A DNA stretch of 46,706 nt from Deltaproteobacteria bacterium. Its GTDB lineage: Bacteria; Desulfobacterota; JAFDED01. This document shows positions 25,597 to 35,220 of the stretch, in pieces. Position 1 is the first letter of the stretch. The number at the start of each line of letters is the position of its first letter. The notes beneath the pieces were generated by a model, which saw only the letters and a list, made by a program, of their open reading frames with translations, did not search any database and was not told the origin of the DNA. The position numbers and the translations under genes are program-made. The stretch spans positions 1 to 46,706 of the forward strand of contig JAFDED010000025.1 of NCBI GenBank assembly GCA_019310535.1, given 5' to 3'.

Positions 25597-26444
25597 TTAT
25601 TCTTTTTCGTAGGGCTTGCCATCCGCGGCCGGCGGCACGGCGCGCCCCACCCATCCGGCCAGCACCACCATGGTCAAAGCGAACGGGATCATCAGGAAGA
25701 CTTGAGAGGGGACGCCAATGGCACGGCCCTGCAAATGCTCGGCGAGGGCTTCCGCCATACCGAATAGAAGGCAGGCTGCGAGAGTGCCATGAGGTGTCCA
25801 TTTCCCGAAAATAAGGGCCGCCAGGGCGATGAATCCGCGGCCTGCGCTCATTCTTTCCACGAACTGGCTTAAATCTCCCAGCGAAAGCTGGGCACCACCC
25901 ATTCCGGCCAGGATGCCTCCCACTATCACACCCAGGTATCGCAGATGGAAAACATCCACTCCCAGGGAATCCACCACTGCCGGGTCTTCTCCCACCGCCC
26001 GCATCCGCAGCCCCAGTCTCGTCATGTATAGTAGAACGATGGTGAATCCCACAAGAAACAACGCCACCCAGGTGAGGGGAGGCAAGGCGAACTCCCGTGT
26101 CGGCCGAAAATGTGAAACAGAAGCAGGCCAGTCAGCCCCAGGGCCAGAATGTTAAGGGATATCCCCACTACAATCTGATTTCCCCGAAGCCGCACGCACG
26201 CGGCGGCCATCACCACCCCTATAAGCGCCCCGCTGAGGGCGGCCATTCCTACGCCCATCCATGGGCTGCCAGTGGAGTGGGCCCCTATTACAGCACACAG
26301 CGCACCGACAAGCATAGTTCCCTCGAGGGCAATGTTGACCACGCCGGTTCGCTCGCAGTAAAGACCTCCCAAGGCCGCCAGCAGCAAGGGGGTCGCCTTG
26401 GCCAGCGTTTGCTGGACTATGAGCAAGGCTATCGGCTCACTCAT
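25597..26444 (-). pseudogene. BMP-family ABC transporter permease (NupQ/YufQ-like), frameshifted
   Basis: Two frames together make one permease. The first (26444 down) gives ALGGLYCERTGVVNIALEG and ends LLFHIFGRHG; the second continues EFALPPLTWVALFLVGF and ends at 25597. The break lies in GGG at 26093-26095; one more G would join the frames and restore about 282 residues, the expected size. The family forms the second permease of nucleoside or purine ABC importers. A homopolymer break could be a read error, so the call of pseudogene is provisional. It overlaps the start of the upstream permease gene's end by eight bases. Confidence 0.85.
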
Positions 26445-27558
26445 TTACTTCTTTTCTCCTTCCATTCCCATTACCTATTTCCCGCCAGCGTCGAGAAATC
26501 GGACGGAGGATATCTATGGACATGAAAAAAATGACTGCTGCCTGGACCACAAACACCATGTCACGAGGTACTCCGGCCTGGAGTTGCATCAAGCGGTCGG
26601 AGGTACGCAGTGCTCCGAACAGCAAAGCAGCCAGAAGAATCCCCAAAGGATGATTGCGAGCCAGCAGGGCAACGGCGATCCCATCAAAGCCATAGCCTGG
26701 AGAGAATTGTGCATAAAAACGGTGGTGCAGGCCGGTTACTTCTATAGTTCCCGCCAGTCCCGCACAACCTCCGCATAGGGCCATCACCAGCACTAAGGTT
26801 CGGCCCACACAGATGCCGCTGTAACGCGCGGCTGCAGGGTTGTATCCCACCGCCTGAATCTGAAAGCCCATTGTTGTCCGCCGCAGAAGAATATGAATTA
26901 AGAAGGCTGCGGCTATGGCAAAAAGAAGTCCCCAGCTTAGCTCCGCTGCCGGGATGTCCCAGAGAACGCCGAGCTTCGCAGTGGAGGCGATCTCATGGGT
27001 TTTGTTCGTGAAGTCATCCACACTCATGGGACCCATCACCATGTAAGTTGTAAAATAGATTGCCAGATAATTCATCATGATGGTGTTGATCACCTCGTGC
27101 ACTCCCCTGTGGGCCTTGAGCCATCCCGGTATGGCTCCCCAGACCGCCCCGGCGAAGAAACCGGCCAGGAAAACGAGTATAATGTGCAGGCTCCCCGGCA
27201 CCCCCTCCGCGTAGATCCCGGCCCACGTGGCGGCGATTCCCCCCATGTACAATTGCCCCTCGGCCCCGATGTTGAATAATCCGGCGCGAAATGCCACGGC
27301 CACCGCCAGTCCGGTGAGGATCAGCGGAGTGGTCTTGATGAGTGTGCCCGCCAGGTTTTCCCGGCTCCCGAAAGCACCCTGGATCAGAGCCTCGTAGGCT
27401 GCGAACGGGCTTTTCCCCAGGGCCAGGATTGCCACAGCTCCCACCGTGAGGCCAAAGGTCAGCGCAAGAATAGGCTTCAAGCCGGCCTGCAGATTCCCAC
27501 CGATAATTTTGTGAAATCCTGCAGTGCGTCGTTGGCGGAGTGAAAATGTTTTTGTCAT
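26437..27558 (-). CDS. BMP-family ABC transporter permease (NupP/YufP-like)
   Basis: This 373-residue membrane protein has about ten helices. Motifs such as GTLIKTTPLILTGLAVAVAF, RAGLFNIGAEGQLYMGG (about 95-110) and HEVINTIMMNYLA (about 157) mark it as the first permease of the nucleoside/basic-membrane-protein ABC family. It lies 12 bases after the ATPase gene and overlaps the second permease gene. Substrate is probably nucleosides or purine-type compounds, inferred from the family. Confidence 0.88.
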   Translation of the reverse strand: MTKTFSLRQRRTAGFHKIIGGNLQAGLKPILALTFGLTVGAVAILALGKSPFAAYEALIQGAFGSRENLAGTLIKTTPLILTGLAVAVAFRAGLFNIGAEGQLYMGGIAATWAGIYAEGVPGSLHIILVFLAGFFAGAVWGAIPGWLKAHRGVHEVINTIMMNYLAIYFTTYMVMGPMSVDDFTNKTHEIASTAKLGVLWDIPAAELSWGLLFAIAAAFLIHILLRRTTMGFQIQAVGYNPAAARYSGICVGRTLVLVMALCGGCAGLAGTIEVTGLHHRFYAQFSPGYGFDGIAVALLARNHPLGILLAALLFGALRTSDRLMQLQAGVPRDMVFVVQAAVIFFMSIDILRPISRRWREIGNGNGRRKEVNE

Positions 27559-27570
27559 TTTTATTGTTCT

Positions 27571-29079
27571 TTACGCGGTTAGACCCAGCATCCAGCGCCC
27601 CAGCTTAGCCATCGTCGCTTCACAAGATTCCATGATGCCCTGAAGTTTTCCTCGATACAAAACCGCGATCCGGTCGGAGAGGGAGAGAAGCTCAGAAAGA
27701 TCCGCACTGACCAGGAGAATGGCTTTGCCCTGGTTCCGTTTTTCAAACAGCGCCCTGTGTACAGTGCGCGCGGCCCGAACATCCAGCCCCCGGGTGGGAT
27801 GCATGGCCACAAGCAGTCGATGTGGTTGACCAAGCTCCCGGGCGATCACCAAACGCTGCTTGTTTCCACCGGAAAGTGCTCGACCTGGAAACTCTGGATC
27901 CGACGGCCGGATGTCAAATTCCTGAATGAAAGAGTAAGCATGGCGCGTGATGGCCCTGAGGTTGAGAAGACAATGACTGCTGAAAGGGGGGTGCCAGTGC
28001 CGGGTCAGAACCAGGTTGAAACCCAGCGTAAAGTCCTCTACCATTCCCACTCCCGGGCCGTCTTCTGGAATGTATGCCAGTCCACGGTCTCGCGCCTTCC
28101 TCGGTGTTTGGTTTTGGGTCTCGACCCCGTCAAGAAGGATACGTCCATGCGTAACATGTCTGAGCCCCGCCAATGCTTCCACCAGTTCGATCTGACCATT
28201 GCCGGACACTCCGGCCAGGCCAAGGATTTCGCCCTCGTGCACGTCCAAGGAAACACCCTGTATCGCTGCACGGCCCGTATCGTCCTCAACCCGAAGATCT
28301 TCGATCCGTAAGATCACTGCCCCCGGCTGCCGGGTTCGGGGAGAGACGACATCTTCAAGTTCCCGGCCTACCACAAGGCCCGCGAGTGAGGAGGCATCTG
28401 TATCCTCAGCGACAAAAGTTCCCACCTTTCGTCCGCCCCGCATCACCGTGATGCGGTCCCCCAGGCCGAAGATCTCCCCCAGTTTGTGGGTTATGAAAAT
28501 GATGGTATGGCCCGCATCCCGTAGCCTTTGCAACACCCGAAACAGTCCTTCGCTCTCCTGCGGAGCCAGCATGGCTGAGGGCTCATCAAGGATCAGCACT
28601 CGGGACCGACGGTACAGGAGTCTGACGAGCTCCAACTGTTGCCGAAGTCCCATGGGAAGTTCTTCCACGCGGCAATGGGGTTCCAGATCGAACCCGAACT
28701 GTCCGCAGAGTGCTTTCAGTTCTCTTTCGGCAGCTCTTCGATCCAAGAATGGACCGCGAGTCAACTCGTGCCCGAGTACAACATTTTCTAAGACCGTCAT
28801 GCGGGGAATTAACATGAATTGTTGGTGCACCATCCCTACACCCCGGAAAGTGGCATCTCGGGCGCTGCGCCAGGACACCGCCTCTCCATCCAGCATGATT
28901 CTTCCTGATGTGGGTCTAATGAACCCGCACAGGATATGCATCAGGGTGCTTTTGCCGGCCCCATTCTCCCCCACGATGGCGTGTATTTCACCGGAGAAAA
29001 TTTCCAGATCCACCCGGTCGTTTGCCAGGAGATATCCGTAACGCTTGGTGATCTTTTCCATGCGGACAACAGTCGTCAA
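27571..29079 (-). CDS. BMP-family ABC transporter ATPase, two ABC domains (NupO/YufO-like)
   Basis: The gene encodes about 502 residues with two ABC domains. Domain 1 has the Walker A GENGAGKST (about 40) and Walker B LILDEPSAML (about 165). Domain 2 (about 245-500) has the degenerate P-loop AGVSGNGQ, and LSGGNKQRLVIARELG is its signature. This duplicated form is usual for nucleoside and sugar importers. The start at 29079 (TTG) is preferred because AGGGGA lies nine bases upstream; ATG at 29061 is the alternative, and the frame is open to 29169. No periplasmic receptor gene of the BMP type is visible beside it, which is odd for a complete system. Confidence 0.87.
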   Translation of the reverse strand: MTTVVRMEKITKRYGYLLANDRVDLEIFSGEIHAIVGENGAGKSTLMHILCGFIRPTSGRIMLDGEAVSWRSARDATFRGVGMVHQQFMLIPRMTVLENVVLGHELTRGPFLDRRAAERELKALCGQFGFDLEPHCRVEELPMGLRQQLELVRLLYRRSRVLILDEPSAMLAPQESEGLFRVLQRLRDAGHTIIFITHKLGEIFGLGDRITVMRGGRKVGTFVAEDTDASSLAGLVVGRELEDVVSPRTRQPGAVILRIEDLRVEDDTGRAAIQGVSLDVHEGEILGLAGVSGNGQIELVEALAGLRHVTHGRILLDGVETQNQTPRKARDRGLAYIPEDGPGVGMVEDFTLGFNLVLTRHWHPPFSSHCLLNLRAITRHAYSFIQEFDIRPSDPEFPGRALSGGNKQRLVIARELGQPHRLLVAMHPTRGLDVRAARTVHRALFEKRNQGKAILLVSADLSELLSLSDRIAVLYRGKLQGIMESCEATMAKLGRWMLGLTA

Positions 29080-29225
29080 ATTTTCTGTCCCCTGATGGTC
29101 ATGGGCGCTACCGTAAAAGACACAGGACCCTTTTGAAAGCAGGCCACAAAGCCCGCTAAATAATCTCACGACTCAGGTCAAGCGCTCCACTTCCCGTAAG
29201 CCATCACTAAACGCCGACAAGGTAA

Positions 29226-29303
29226 CGCTTATACACCTAATGGTGGATGTATAGTAGATTGACATGTATGACGCAATTTCGTCCCATACCATTGGTATAA
29301 GCG
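29226..29303. repeat. Spaced inverted repeat upstream of the ABC ATPase gene
   Basis: CGCTTATACACCTAATGG (29226-29243) and CCATTGGTATAAGCG (29289-29303) are imperfect inverse copies separated by about 45 bases. They lie between the PhoR stop and the ABC ATPase start and could form a regulatory stem or paired operator. No known family is implied. Confidence 0.35.
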
Positions 29304-29316
29304 AATTGCATGGGAA

Positions 29317-31098
29317 TCAGGCTGAACCGGAAATGGGCAATCGAAGGGTAAAAGTGCTGCCTTTGCCGGGCGTACTGTCCGCCCTCACGGTCCCCCCGTG
29401 GGCATAGGCGATGTGCTTGACGATGGCCAATCCCAGCCCTGTTCCGCCGGATTGACGGCTCCGGTCTTTATCAACGCGGTAAAATCGCTCGAATATCCTG
29501 GAGAGATGCTCTCTGGCGATGCCATATCCGTTGTCAATGACTTTGATGATGAAATCCGCGCTTTCGCGGGAGACGTCAATGATCACAGTGCCGCCTTCTT
29601 TGCTGTACTTGATGGCATTGTCCAGGAGGTTCGCCGCCGCTTGTTCCAATAGTGAGGGATTGGCGACAGCCGAAAAGCCCGGATCGCACTTGAGTATTAC
29701 TTCTACCTTTCGCGCGGATGATTTTTCCTTACTTTCCAGGATGCAGACCTGGAGAAGGTCGCAAATGTTCACCTCTTCTAACTTTATTTCGCTCTTTTCC
29801 TCCAGCCACTCAATCCTTGAGAGGGTGAGCAAATCGTCGATTATATTGTTCAGTCGATCTGTCTGCCTTGCCAGGATATCAAGGAAGCGCTGAATTGTAT
29901 CGGCATCGGCCCCGCCTTCATCCCGCAATGTTTCCACACAGGCCTTGATGGAAGTGATGGGTGTTTTGATCTCGTGTGATATGTTGGCAATGAACTCCTT
30001 CCGCATGTTCTCCAGGAGGCGGACCCGGGTAATATCGTTCAAGACCGTGAGTGTCCCCATGTTTTCGCCTTCGGCGTTCCTGAGGATTGAGCCGTGAACC
30101 TGTAAGAATCTTTCTTCCGGGCCCGGCAATGCGATGACCGCTTCGGTGAGTTTTCCGCTCTTGATGCTTTGGGCAATGAAGCGTCGAAGGTCGATGTTGC
30201 GTATTACCTCCAGCAAGGGGCGGCCTTTTGTTTCGGAGAGGCGAATTCCAAACATCTTTTTCATGGCGCTATTCATGGTCAAAATGCACCCCTTCACGTC
30301 AACCGCCAGCAAACCTTCCTGCATGCTGGACAGGATTACTTCCCGCTCGTTGCGCTCATGGATAACCAGGCGGATTTTCTCATCCATGTTTTGGGCCATT
30401 TGGTTTAGCATGTCGGCTAGGCCCGCCAGCTCTTCGATGTCAGGGATCCGCAGCTTTTCACCAAACTCCCCTCGGGCGAAATGTTCCGCGCCTTCTTTCA
30501 TCATGACGATGGGGCGGCTTATCCAGCGCGACACCACAAGGCTCATGATGGCGGCCAGAACGGCCGTAAAGACGCCGCCGAGTGCTATTTTCACGTAAAG
30601 GGAATTTAAGGCCTCATTAATCTCAGCCATGGGTTGTGCCACACGGATTGCACCGATCACTTCGCCTTTCTCTATTACCGGTGCCGCAAAGTACAACATA
30701 TCCTCGTAAAGAATCCGGCTGTAATGGATAGAGGATCCTGTGCGTCCTGCAAGGGCTTCTTTTACTTCAGGTCTTTCGCCGTGGTTGTCCATGATCTGGG
30801 GGATTCCGTACGAATCGGCCAGAACCTCTCCGGAAGGAAGAATCATTGTGATGCGGGTGGAGGTCGACCGGCCCAGGGTCTTGCAAAGCGCGTCCAGGGC
30901 ATCACGATGATTGAGGGTAAAATTCCCTCTTAGCTGAGACATCAAGAAAAGTGCACGTATCTCCATATCTTTCGTCGTTTTGGATATATAGAACTCTCGC
31001 AGGGAGATAGAGATATACCCACCCGCACCCAGGATGGAAATCAGGATGATCAGAAGGTAGGTCGGAAAAATTTTGTGAAGTATTCGCTTCCGGCGCAA
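29317..31098 (-). CDS. phoR: PhoR-like sensor histidine kinase
   Basis: This 593-residue membrane kinase has an N-terminal helix (about 10-30), a periplasmic sensor (about 31-165), a second helix, a HAMP domain (about 185-240), a PAS domain (about 250-350) and HisKA plus HATPase. The phosphoacceptor is H375 (NISHEIKTP); NLLDNAIKYS is the N box, then DNGYGIA and GGTGLGLAIVKH. This arrangement fits the PhoR family of Gram-negative anaerobes. Its gene follows phoB by three bases. There are no pst or phoU genes beside it, so phosphate is not the proven signal. Confidence 0.88.
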   Translation of the reverse strand: MRRKRILHKIFPTYLLIILISILGAGGYISISLREFYISKTTKDMEIRALFLMSQLRGNFTLNHRDALDALCKTLGRSTSTRITMILPSGEVLADSYGIPQIMDNHGERPEVKEALAGRTGSSIHYSRILYEDMLYFAAPVIEKGEVIGAIRVAQPMAEINEALNSLYVKIALGGVFTAVLAAIMSLVVSRWISRPIVMMKEGAEHFARGEFGEKLRIPDIEELAGLADMLNQMAQNMDEKIRLVIHERNEREVILSSMQEGLLAVDVKGCILTMNSAMKKMFGIRLSETKGRPLLEVIRNIDLRRFIAQSIKSGKLTEAVIALPGPEERFLQVHGSILRNAEGENMGTLTVLNDITRVRLLENMRKEFIANISHEIKTPITSIKACVETLRDEGGADADTIQRFLDILARQTDRLNNIIDDLLTLSRIEWLEEKSEIKLEEVNICDLLQVCILESKEKSSARKVEVILKCDPGFSAVANPSLLEQAAANLLDNAIKYSKEGGTVIIDVSRESADFIIKVIDNGYGIAREHLSRIFERFYRVDKDRSRQSGGTGLGLAIVKHIAYAHGGTVRADSTPGKGSTFTLRLPISGSA

Positions 31099-31101
31099 CC
31101 G

Positions 31102-31794
31102 TTACTCCTTTAACCTGTAGCCTACCCCTCGTACGGTCTCGATATAGCTGCCATATGCGCCAAGCTTTTTTCGTAAGGGAACGATGTGCACGTCCACCGT
31201 GCGATCCGTGACAGCGATGTTCTCCCCCATGACAGCGTCGATAATTTGGGATCGGGTGAACACCGCTCCGGGACGCCGCGCCAAAAGCTGAAGTATACCG
31301 AACTCCGTGGGCGTGAGAGCGACGGGGGTGGCCGCAATAACTACCTGATGACGAACGGGATCGATGACCATCTCACCCATCTTGATCGGCGAATTCTCAT
31401 GGGGGATCGGCGTTTTCTTCCTCCGAATAATGGTCTTCACCCTAGCCAGTAAGATCCGAGGGCTGAAAGGTTTTGTTATGTAATCATCCGCACCCAGTTC
31501 CAACCCTACAATAATATCAGCTTCGTCCCCCTTAGCGGTGAGTATCACAATGGGGATTGCTGAAGTTCTGGGATCATTTTTCAACATCCTGCAAACAGAA
31601 AGCCCGTCAATACCCGGGAGCATTAAATCAAGCACGATAAGGTCAGGGAGCGAAGCGCGCGCCCTTTCCAATGCCTCTTCTCCGGATGTCACGCAGGTCA
31701 AAAGATATCCTTCCTTCTCCAGATGATACCTGAGGATCTCCAGTATATCTTTTTCGTCATCAACAAGCAGGATTTTTTCTCTGGCCGGTATCAT
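31102..31794 (-). CDS. phoB: PhoB-like response regulator
   Basis: The gene encodes 230 residues: a receiver domain with D12-D13, phosphoacceptor D56 (VLDLMLPG), VILTAKG and YITKPFSPR, then an OmpR/PhoB winged helix (about 135-228, ending ETVRGVGYRLKE). It would bind DNA to regulate transcription when phosphorylated by the kinase encoded downstream. The operon order is phoB-phoR. PhoB is the best fit, but the regulon could be different. Confidence 0.87.
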   Translation of the reverse strand: MIPAREKILLVDDEKDILEILRYHLEKEGYLLTCVTSGEEALERARASLPDLIVLDLMLPGIDGLSVCRMLKNDPRTSAIPIVILTAKGDEADIIVGLELGADDYITKPFSPRILLARVKTIIRRKKTPIPHENSPIKMGEMVIDPVRHQVVIAATPVALTPTEFGILQLLARRPGAVFTRSQIIDAVMGENIAVTDRTVDVHIVPLRKKLGAYGSYIETVRGVGYRLKE

Positions 31795-31915
31795 CTAAAT
31801 TGTTTTTCCCTTTACGAAAAGGCGCCGGAGGATCGTGGTAATGTCCATAGAAAGCAAAACGCATCAGCACGGCCAACCGCCTGCTTCCCGTGGACATCGC
31901 CAAAGAGAGACACGA

Positions 31916-32449
31916 TCATGGCTGAACCTCAGGGTAAATAACACCGCTGATTGTAAACACGGCACCGGGGGTTACCTTGTGGGGACAGATTTTGCCCTCT
32001 TCCTGGATGTGAACCACTTCCGTGCCCCGACTGACCAGGTGATCGCATAATAGCCGTCGGTGACATTTCCAGAAAAGCCTCTCGGCACAAAGTATTGCCG
32101 TCAATTCCCTGGCAGCGGCCGCGAGAAGGAGCTCCACCGCGCCTTCAAACTCCCCGGTATGCATGTGATCCGCATAATTGCGCAGCCCTATACTGCGAAG
32201 GCCTGGATTAGGGGAATTTCCCCGGGCCTTTCCACGCCTCCACCCTCCCAAAGCCTCCAGCCAGAGATAACCGATCCCTTCGACGGCCAGATTGGTCTCA
32301 AGAGCCTCGCGGTTGAACTGCGGGAACTTTTGCGAGTAAGGGCGCCGCCGAACATCAGCGATCATCCGGATGCCATTTTCTTTCAGTAAAGAAATAAATT
32401 CGGGCCAGGACCGGGTGGAATGGCCGATTGTAAAAATCTTGATTATCAC
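31916..32449 (-). CDS. DUF488 family protein
   Basis: This 177-residue protein begins MIIKIFTIGHSTRS, the DUF488 opening, followed by IRMIADVRRRPYSQKFPQFN (about 28-47). It ends with AILCAERLFWKCHRRLLCDH, a conserved Cys/His block typical of the family. The biochemical role is unknown. It follows the SixA-like gene by three bases, so they are probably cotranscribed. Confidence 0.85.
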   Translation of the reverse strand: MIIKIFTIGHSTRSWPEFISLLKENGIRMIADVRRRPYSQKFPQFNREALETNLAVEGIGYLWLEALGGWRRGKARGNSPNPGLRSIGLRNYADHMHTGEFEGAVELLLAAAARELTAILCAERLFWKCHRRLLCDHLVSRGTEVVHIQEEGKICPHKVTPGAVFTISGVIYPEVQP

Positions 32450-32452
32450 GAC

Positions 32453-32917
32453 TCAGAAAAGTATTTCCGGGACAATCATCCAGGCAACTCGCCAGGCCTG
32501 ATCTTCTCCTTGTTCAATGCACACTATTCCACCCTGGCGAAACGCTATCACCTCGGGTAATTCTCTCCCGGTCACGAGAGAGGCTGAGAGCTTGCTGAGA
32601 AACGGGAGGTGTCCCACGATAGCGATATCCTCTGCTTCATCAAGAATATCACGTTTCACCGGCTCAATGGGGTGATTAGGTGCCAGATCATCTCGTTGGA
32701 GGATACCTTCGACCGGGGTCAATCCTGAAGCTAACAATTCGGCCGTCCGGACGGCGCGAGTTTTGCCGCTGTGCCACATGGAGCGCACGCTCAGTCCCAT
32801 CGGCCGCATAAACGAGGTGATTTTCTCCACATCATGCCGGCCCTTGTCCGTGAGGCTCCGATCAGGATCGACCGATTCCGGCTTTGCCTCACCGTGCTGA
32901 ACCAGGTATAACCTCAT
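32453..32917 (-). CDS. sixA: SixA-like phosphohistidine phosphatase
   Basis: This 154-residue protein of the histidine phosphatase superfamily starts MRLYLVQHGEA, with the catalytic His at position 8 in an altered RHG motif (QHG rather than RHG), followed by WHSGKTRAVRTAELL (about 59) and EDIAIVGHLPFLSKLS (about 107) with the second His. SixA removes phosphate from phosphohistidine in HPt domains. The Gln in place of Arg is seen in several SixA proteins and is not a defect. Confidence 0.82.
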   Translation of the reverse strand: MRLYLVQHGEAKPESVDPDRSLTDKGRHDVEKITSFMRPMGLSVRSMWHSGKTRAVRTAELLASGLTPVEGILQRDDLAPNHPIEPVKRDILDEAEDIAIVGHLPFLSKLSASLVTGRELPEVIAFRQGGIVCIEQGEDQAWRVAWMIVPEILF

Positions 32918-33058
32918 TGTGGTTTCTCCCTTATCCTTATAATTAAGGATGAGTTTTTAACATGATAACCGAATAGGCGGGATATACATCAAGTTCATCC
33001 GATTATCCCGTTAACAGTTCAAATCATGTCATCGTCGAATCCTCTGGTACCACGCAGA

Positions 33059-33925
33059 TCATTTCTTGCTGTAATCGTAAAACCCGCGGCCGGTCTTTCG
33101 CCCGAGGTACCCCGCTTCCACATATTGTCTCAGCAATGGGCAAGGGCGGTATTTGGAGTCGGCAAATCCTTCGTACATAACATTCAGAATGGCCAGGCAC
33201 GTGTCTAGGCCGATAAGGTCGGCCAGTGCCAGAGGCCCCATGGGATGATTCATCCCGAATTTCATGACATTATCTATGTCTTCAGCAGTCCCGATTCTCT
33301 CGTGAAGGGCGAAGATGGCCTCATTGATCATGGGCAGGAGGATCCTGTTGGCTATGAATCCCGGGAAGTCCCTGGATTGAACAGGGATTTTGTCGAACTT
33401 GAGCGCAAGGTCCCGGGTCAGCTCGCCTGTCTCCCCGGAGGTGGCGAGGCCGTTAATAATCTCCACCAACTTCATAACCGGAACCGGATTCATGAAATGC
33501 ATACCGATCACAAGTTCCGGGCGTTTGGTAGCCGAGGCGATCCTGGTGATAGGGATGGAAGAGGTGTTGGTGGCCAGCGTTACGCCCGGCTTGCAGATTT
33601 CATCTAACTCTTTGAAAATTTGCAGCTTTATTTCCTGGTTTTCAGTGGCGGCTTCCACCACAAAATCGGCTTCCGCGAAAGATTTGACATCAGTGGCAGT
33701 TCGAATCCGCCCCAGCAACGCATTTTTTTCCTCCGCTGTCATCCTTCCTTTTGAAACGCTGCGTTCCAGGTTCGAGGTGATCGATTTGATCCCTTTTTGT
33801 ACGAATTCATCCGTAATATCGGACATGATCACTTGAAGACCGCTGGCAGCCGCCACCTGGGCAATGCCGTTTCCCATCTGCCCCGCACCTACAACTCCAA
33901 AAGTCTTGATATCCGCCGCTTTCAT
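33059..33925 (-). CDS. 3-hydroxybutyryl-CoA dehydrogenase
   Basis: This 288-residue NAD-dependent enzyme oxidises 3-hydroxyacyl-CoA or reduces acetoacetyl-CoA in the cytoplasm. The Rossmann motif GVVGAGQMGNGIAQ (10-23), NTSSIPIT (about 120) and IGMHFMNPVPVMKLVE with catalytic His143 are present; the C-terminal domain has DFPGFIANRILLPMINEA and ends GRGFYDYSK. Full family length. GGACAAGGG precedes the ATG. It lies 119 bases after the thiolase gene, so the two probably act together. Confidence 0.93.
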   Translation of the reverse strand: MKAADIKTFGVVGAGQMGNGIAQVAAASGLQVIMSDITDEFVQKGIKSITSNLERSVSKGRMTAEEKNALLGRIRTATDVKSFAEADFVVEAATENQEIKLQIFKELDEICKPGVTLATNTSSIPITRIASATKRPELVIGMHFMNPVPVMKLVEIINGLATSGETGELTRDLALKFDKIPVQSRDFPGFIANRILLPMINEAIFALHERIGTAEDIDNVMKFGMNHPMGPLALADLIGLDTCLAILNVMYEGFADSKYRPCPLLRQYVEAGYLGRKTGRGFYDYSKK

Positions 33926-34044
33926 TTTCCCTTGTCCTTTCTTTCTAATTTTGCCTGATCAGAATGACGAGTTTGCCATGTGAATCACTCCGCAAACATT
34001 GGTTTAAAACCAAAAGCCGGGTTACACCTTCGAATCGATCGGCG

Positions 34045-35220
34045 CTATATATTCTCCACCAGCAAAGATACGGCCTCTCCGCCCCCGAGGCACAGCGATG
34101 CCATGCCCAGATGGGCGTTCCTCTCCTTCATCAGGAAGAGAAGGGTGGTGAGCACCCGTGCGCCGGATGCGCCGATGGGGTGCCCTAAAGCCACCGCCCC
34201 GCCATGAAGGTTTACTTTCTCCTCAGGGATGTCCAGGATGCGCATGACCGCCACTGTTGTCGCCGCAAAGGCCTCATTGATCTCGTGGAGGTCAATATCT
34301 GTCCCGGTCAGACCCGCCCTTTTGAGAACTTTGGGGATCGAACGGGTAGGGGCGATCAGCACGTCCGGCAGGTCGATGCCTGCGGAAGCTTGCTCTCTTA
34401 CCTTCAGCAGCGGTTTGACGCCGAGTTCCCTTGCCCTGACATCGGACATCAGCACAAGGGCGCTGGCGCCGTCGCTGATCTTGGATGAATTTCCCGCGGT
34501 CACTACACCACCATCCTTGAAAACCGTCGGAAGCTTTGCCAGCAGTTCCATGCTGGTCTCCCTCGGTCCCTCATCAACTTCGAGATGGATAGGCTCTCCC
34601 TTTCGTTGGGGGATCTCCACGGGTAATATTTCAGCGCGAAACTTTCCCTGGCGGGTTGCTGCCAGGGCCAGCTCGTTGGACCGCAGGGCGAACGCATCCT
34701 GATCATTCCGGCTTATGGTATGTTTCTCGGAAATCAGCTCTGAAGTGTAACCCATGAGATACTCGTTCACCCCGTCAAAGAGACCGTCGCGAATCATGCC
34801 GTCGATGATTTTCCCGTTGCCCATTCGGTATCCGGCTCGGGCTCGCTCCAGGTAGTAAGGTGTCTGGCTCATGCTCTCCATACCGCCTGCTACTATAACT
34901 TTCGCATCGCCGCACTGGATGGCCTGAGCGGCCAACATGACCGCCTTCAGGCCGGAGCCGCACACCTTGTTGACCGTGACAGCGCCCACTTCTACCGGGA
35001 GTCCGGCTTTGAGCATAGCCTGTCGGGCAGGATTTTGCCCGAGGCCTGCCGGTAGCACGTTGCCCATGATCACCTCATCAACATGATCCGGCTCGATACC
35101 TGCACGCCGTATTGCTTCCTTGATAACCATGCCACCCAGGTCAGTGGCGGAAAATGTACTCAGGCTGCCGAAGAAGTTTCCGATGGGGGTACGAACTGCG
35201 CTGACAATTACAACTTCCAT
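34045..35220 (-). CDS. Acetyl-CoA acetyltransferase (thiolase)
   Basis: This 391-residue thiolase has the nucleophile Cys87 (VNKVCGSGLKAV), MGGMES-type segment near 105 (VAGGMESMS), GHPIGASGARVL (about 346, His) and CLGGGEAVS with the second Cys near 377. It condenses two acetyl-CoA or cleaves acetoacetyl-CoA. The start at 35220 is chosen because it gives the family opening EVVIVSAVRTPIG and has AAAGGACG upstream; ATG at 35241 adds seven residues. It is the first gene of the thiolase-dehydrogenase pair and may cooperate with the acyl-CoA synthetase far upstream. Confidence 0.93.
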   Translation of the reverse strand: MEVVIVSAVRTPIGNFFGSLSTFSATDLGGMVIKEAIRRAGIEPDHVDEVIMGNVLPAGLGQNPARQAMLKAGLPVEVGAVTVNKVCGSGLKAVMLAAQAIQCGDAKVIVAGGMESMSQTPYYLERARAGYRMGNGKIIDGMIRDGLFDGVNEYLMGYTSELISEKHTISRNDQDAFALRSNELALAATRQGKFRAEILPVEIPQRKGEPIHLEVDEGPRETSMELLAKLPTVFKDGGVVTAGNSSKISDGASALVLMSDVRARELGVKPLLKVREQASAGIDLPDVLIAPTRSIPKVLKRAGLTGTDIDLHEINEAFAATTVAVMRILDIPEEKVNLHGGAVALGHPIGASGARVLTTLLFLMKERNAHLGMASLCLGGGEAVSLLVENI

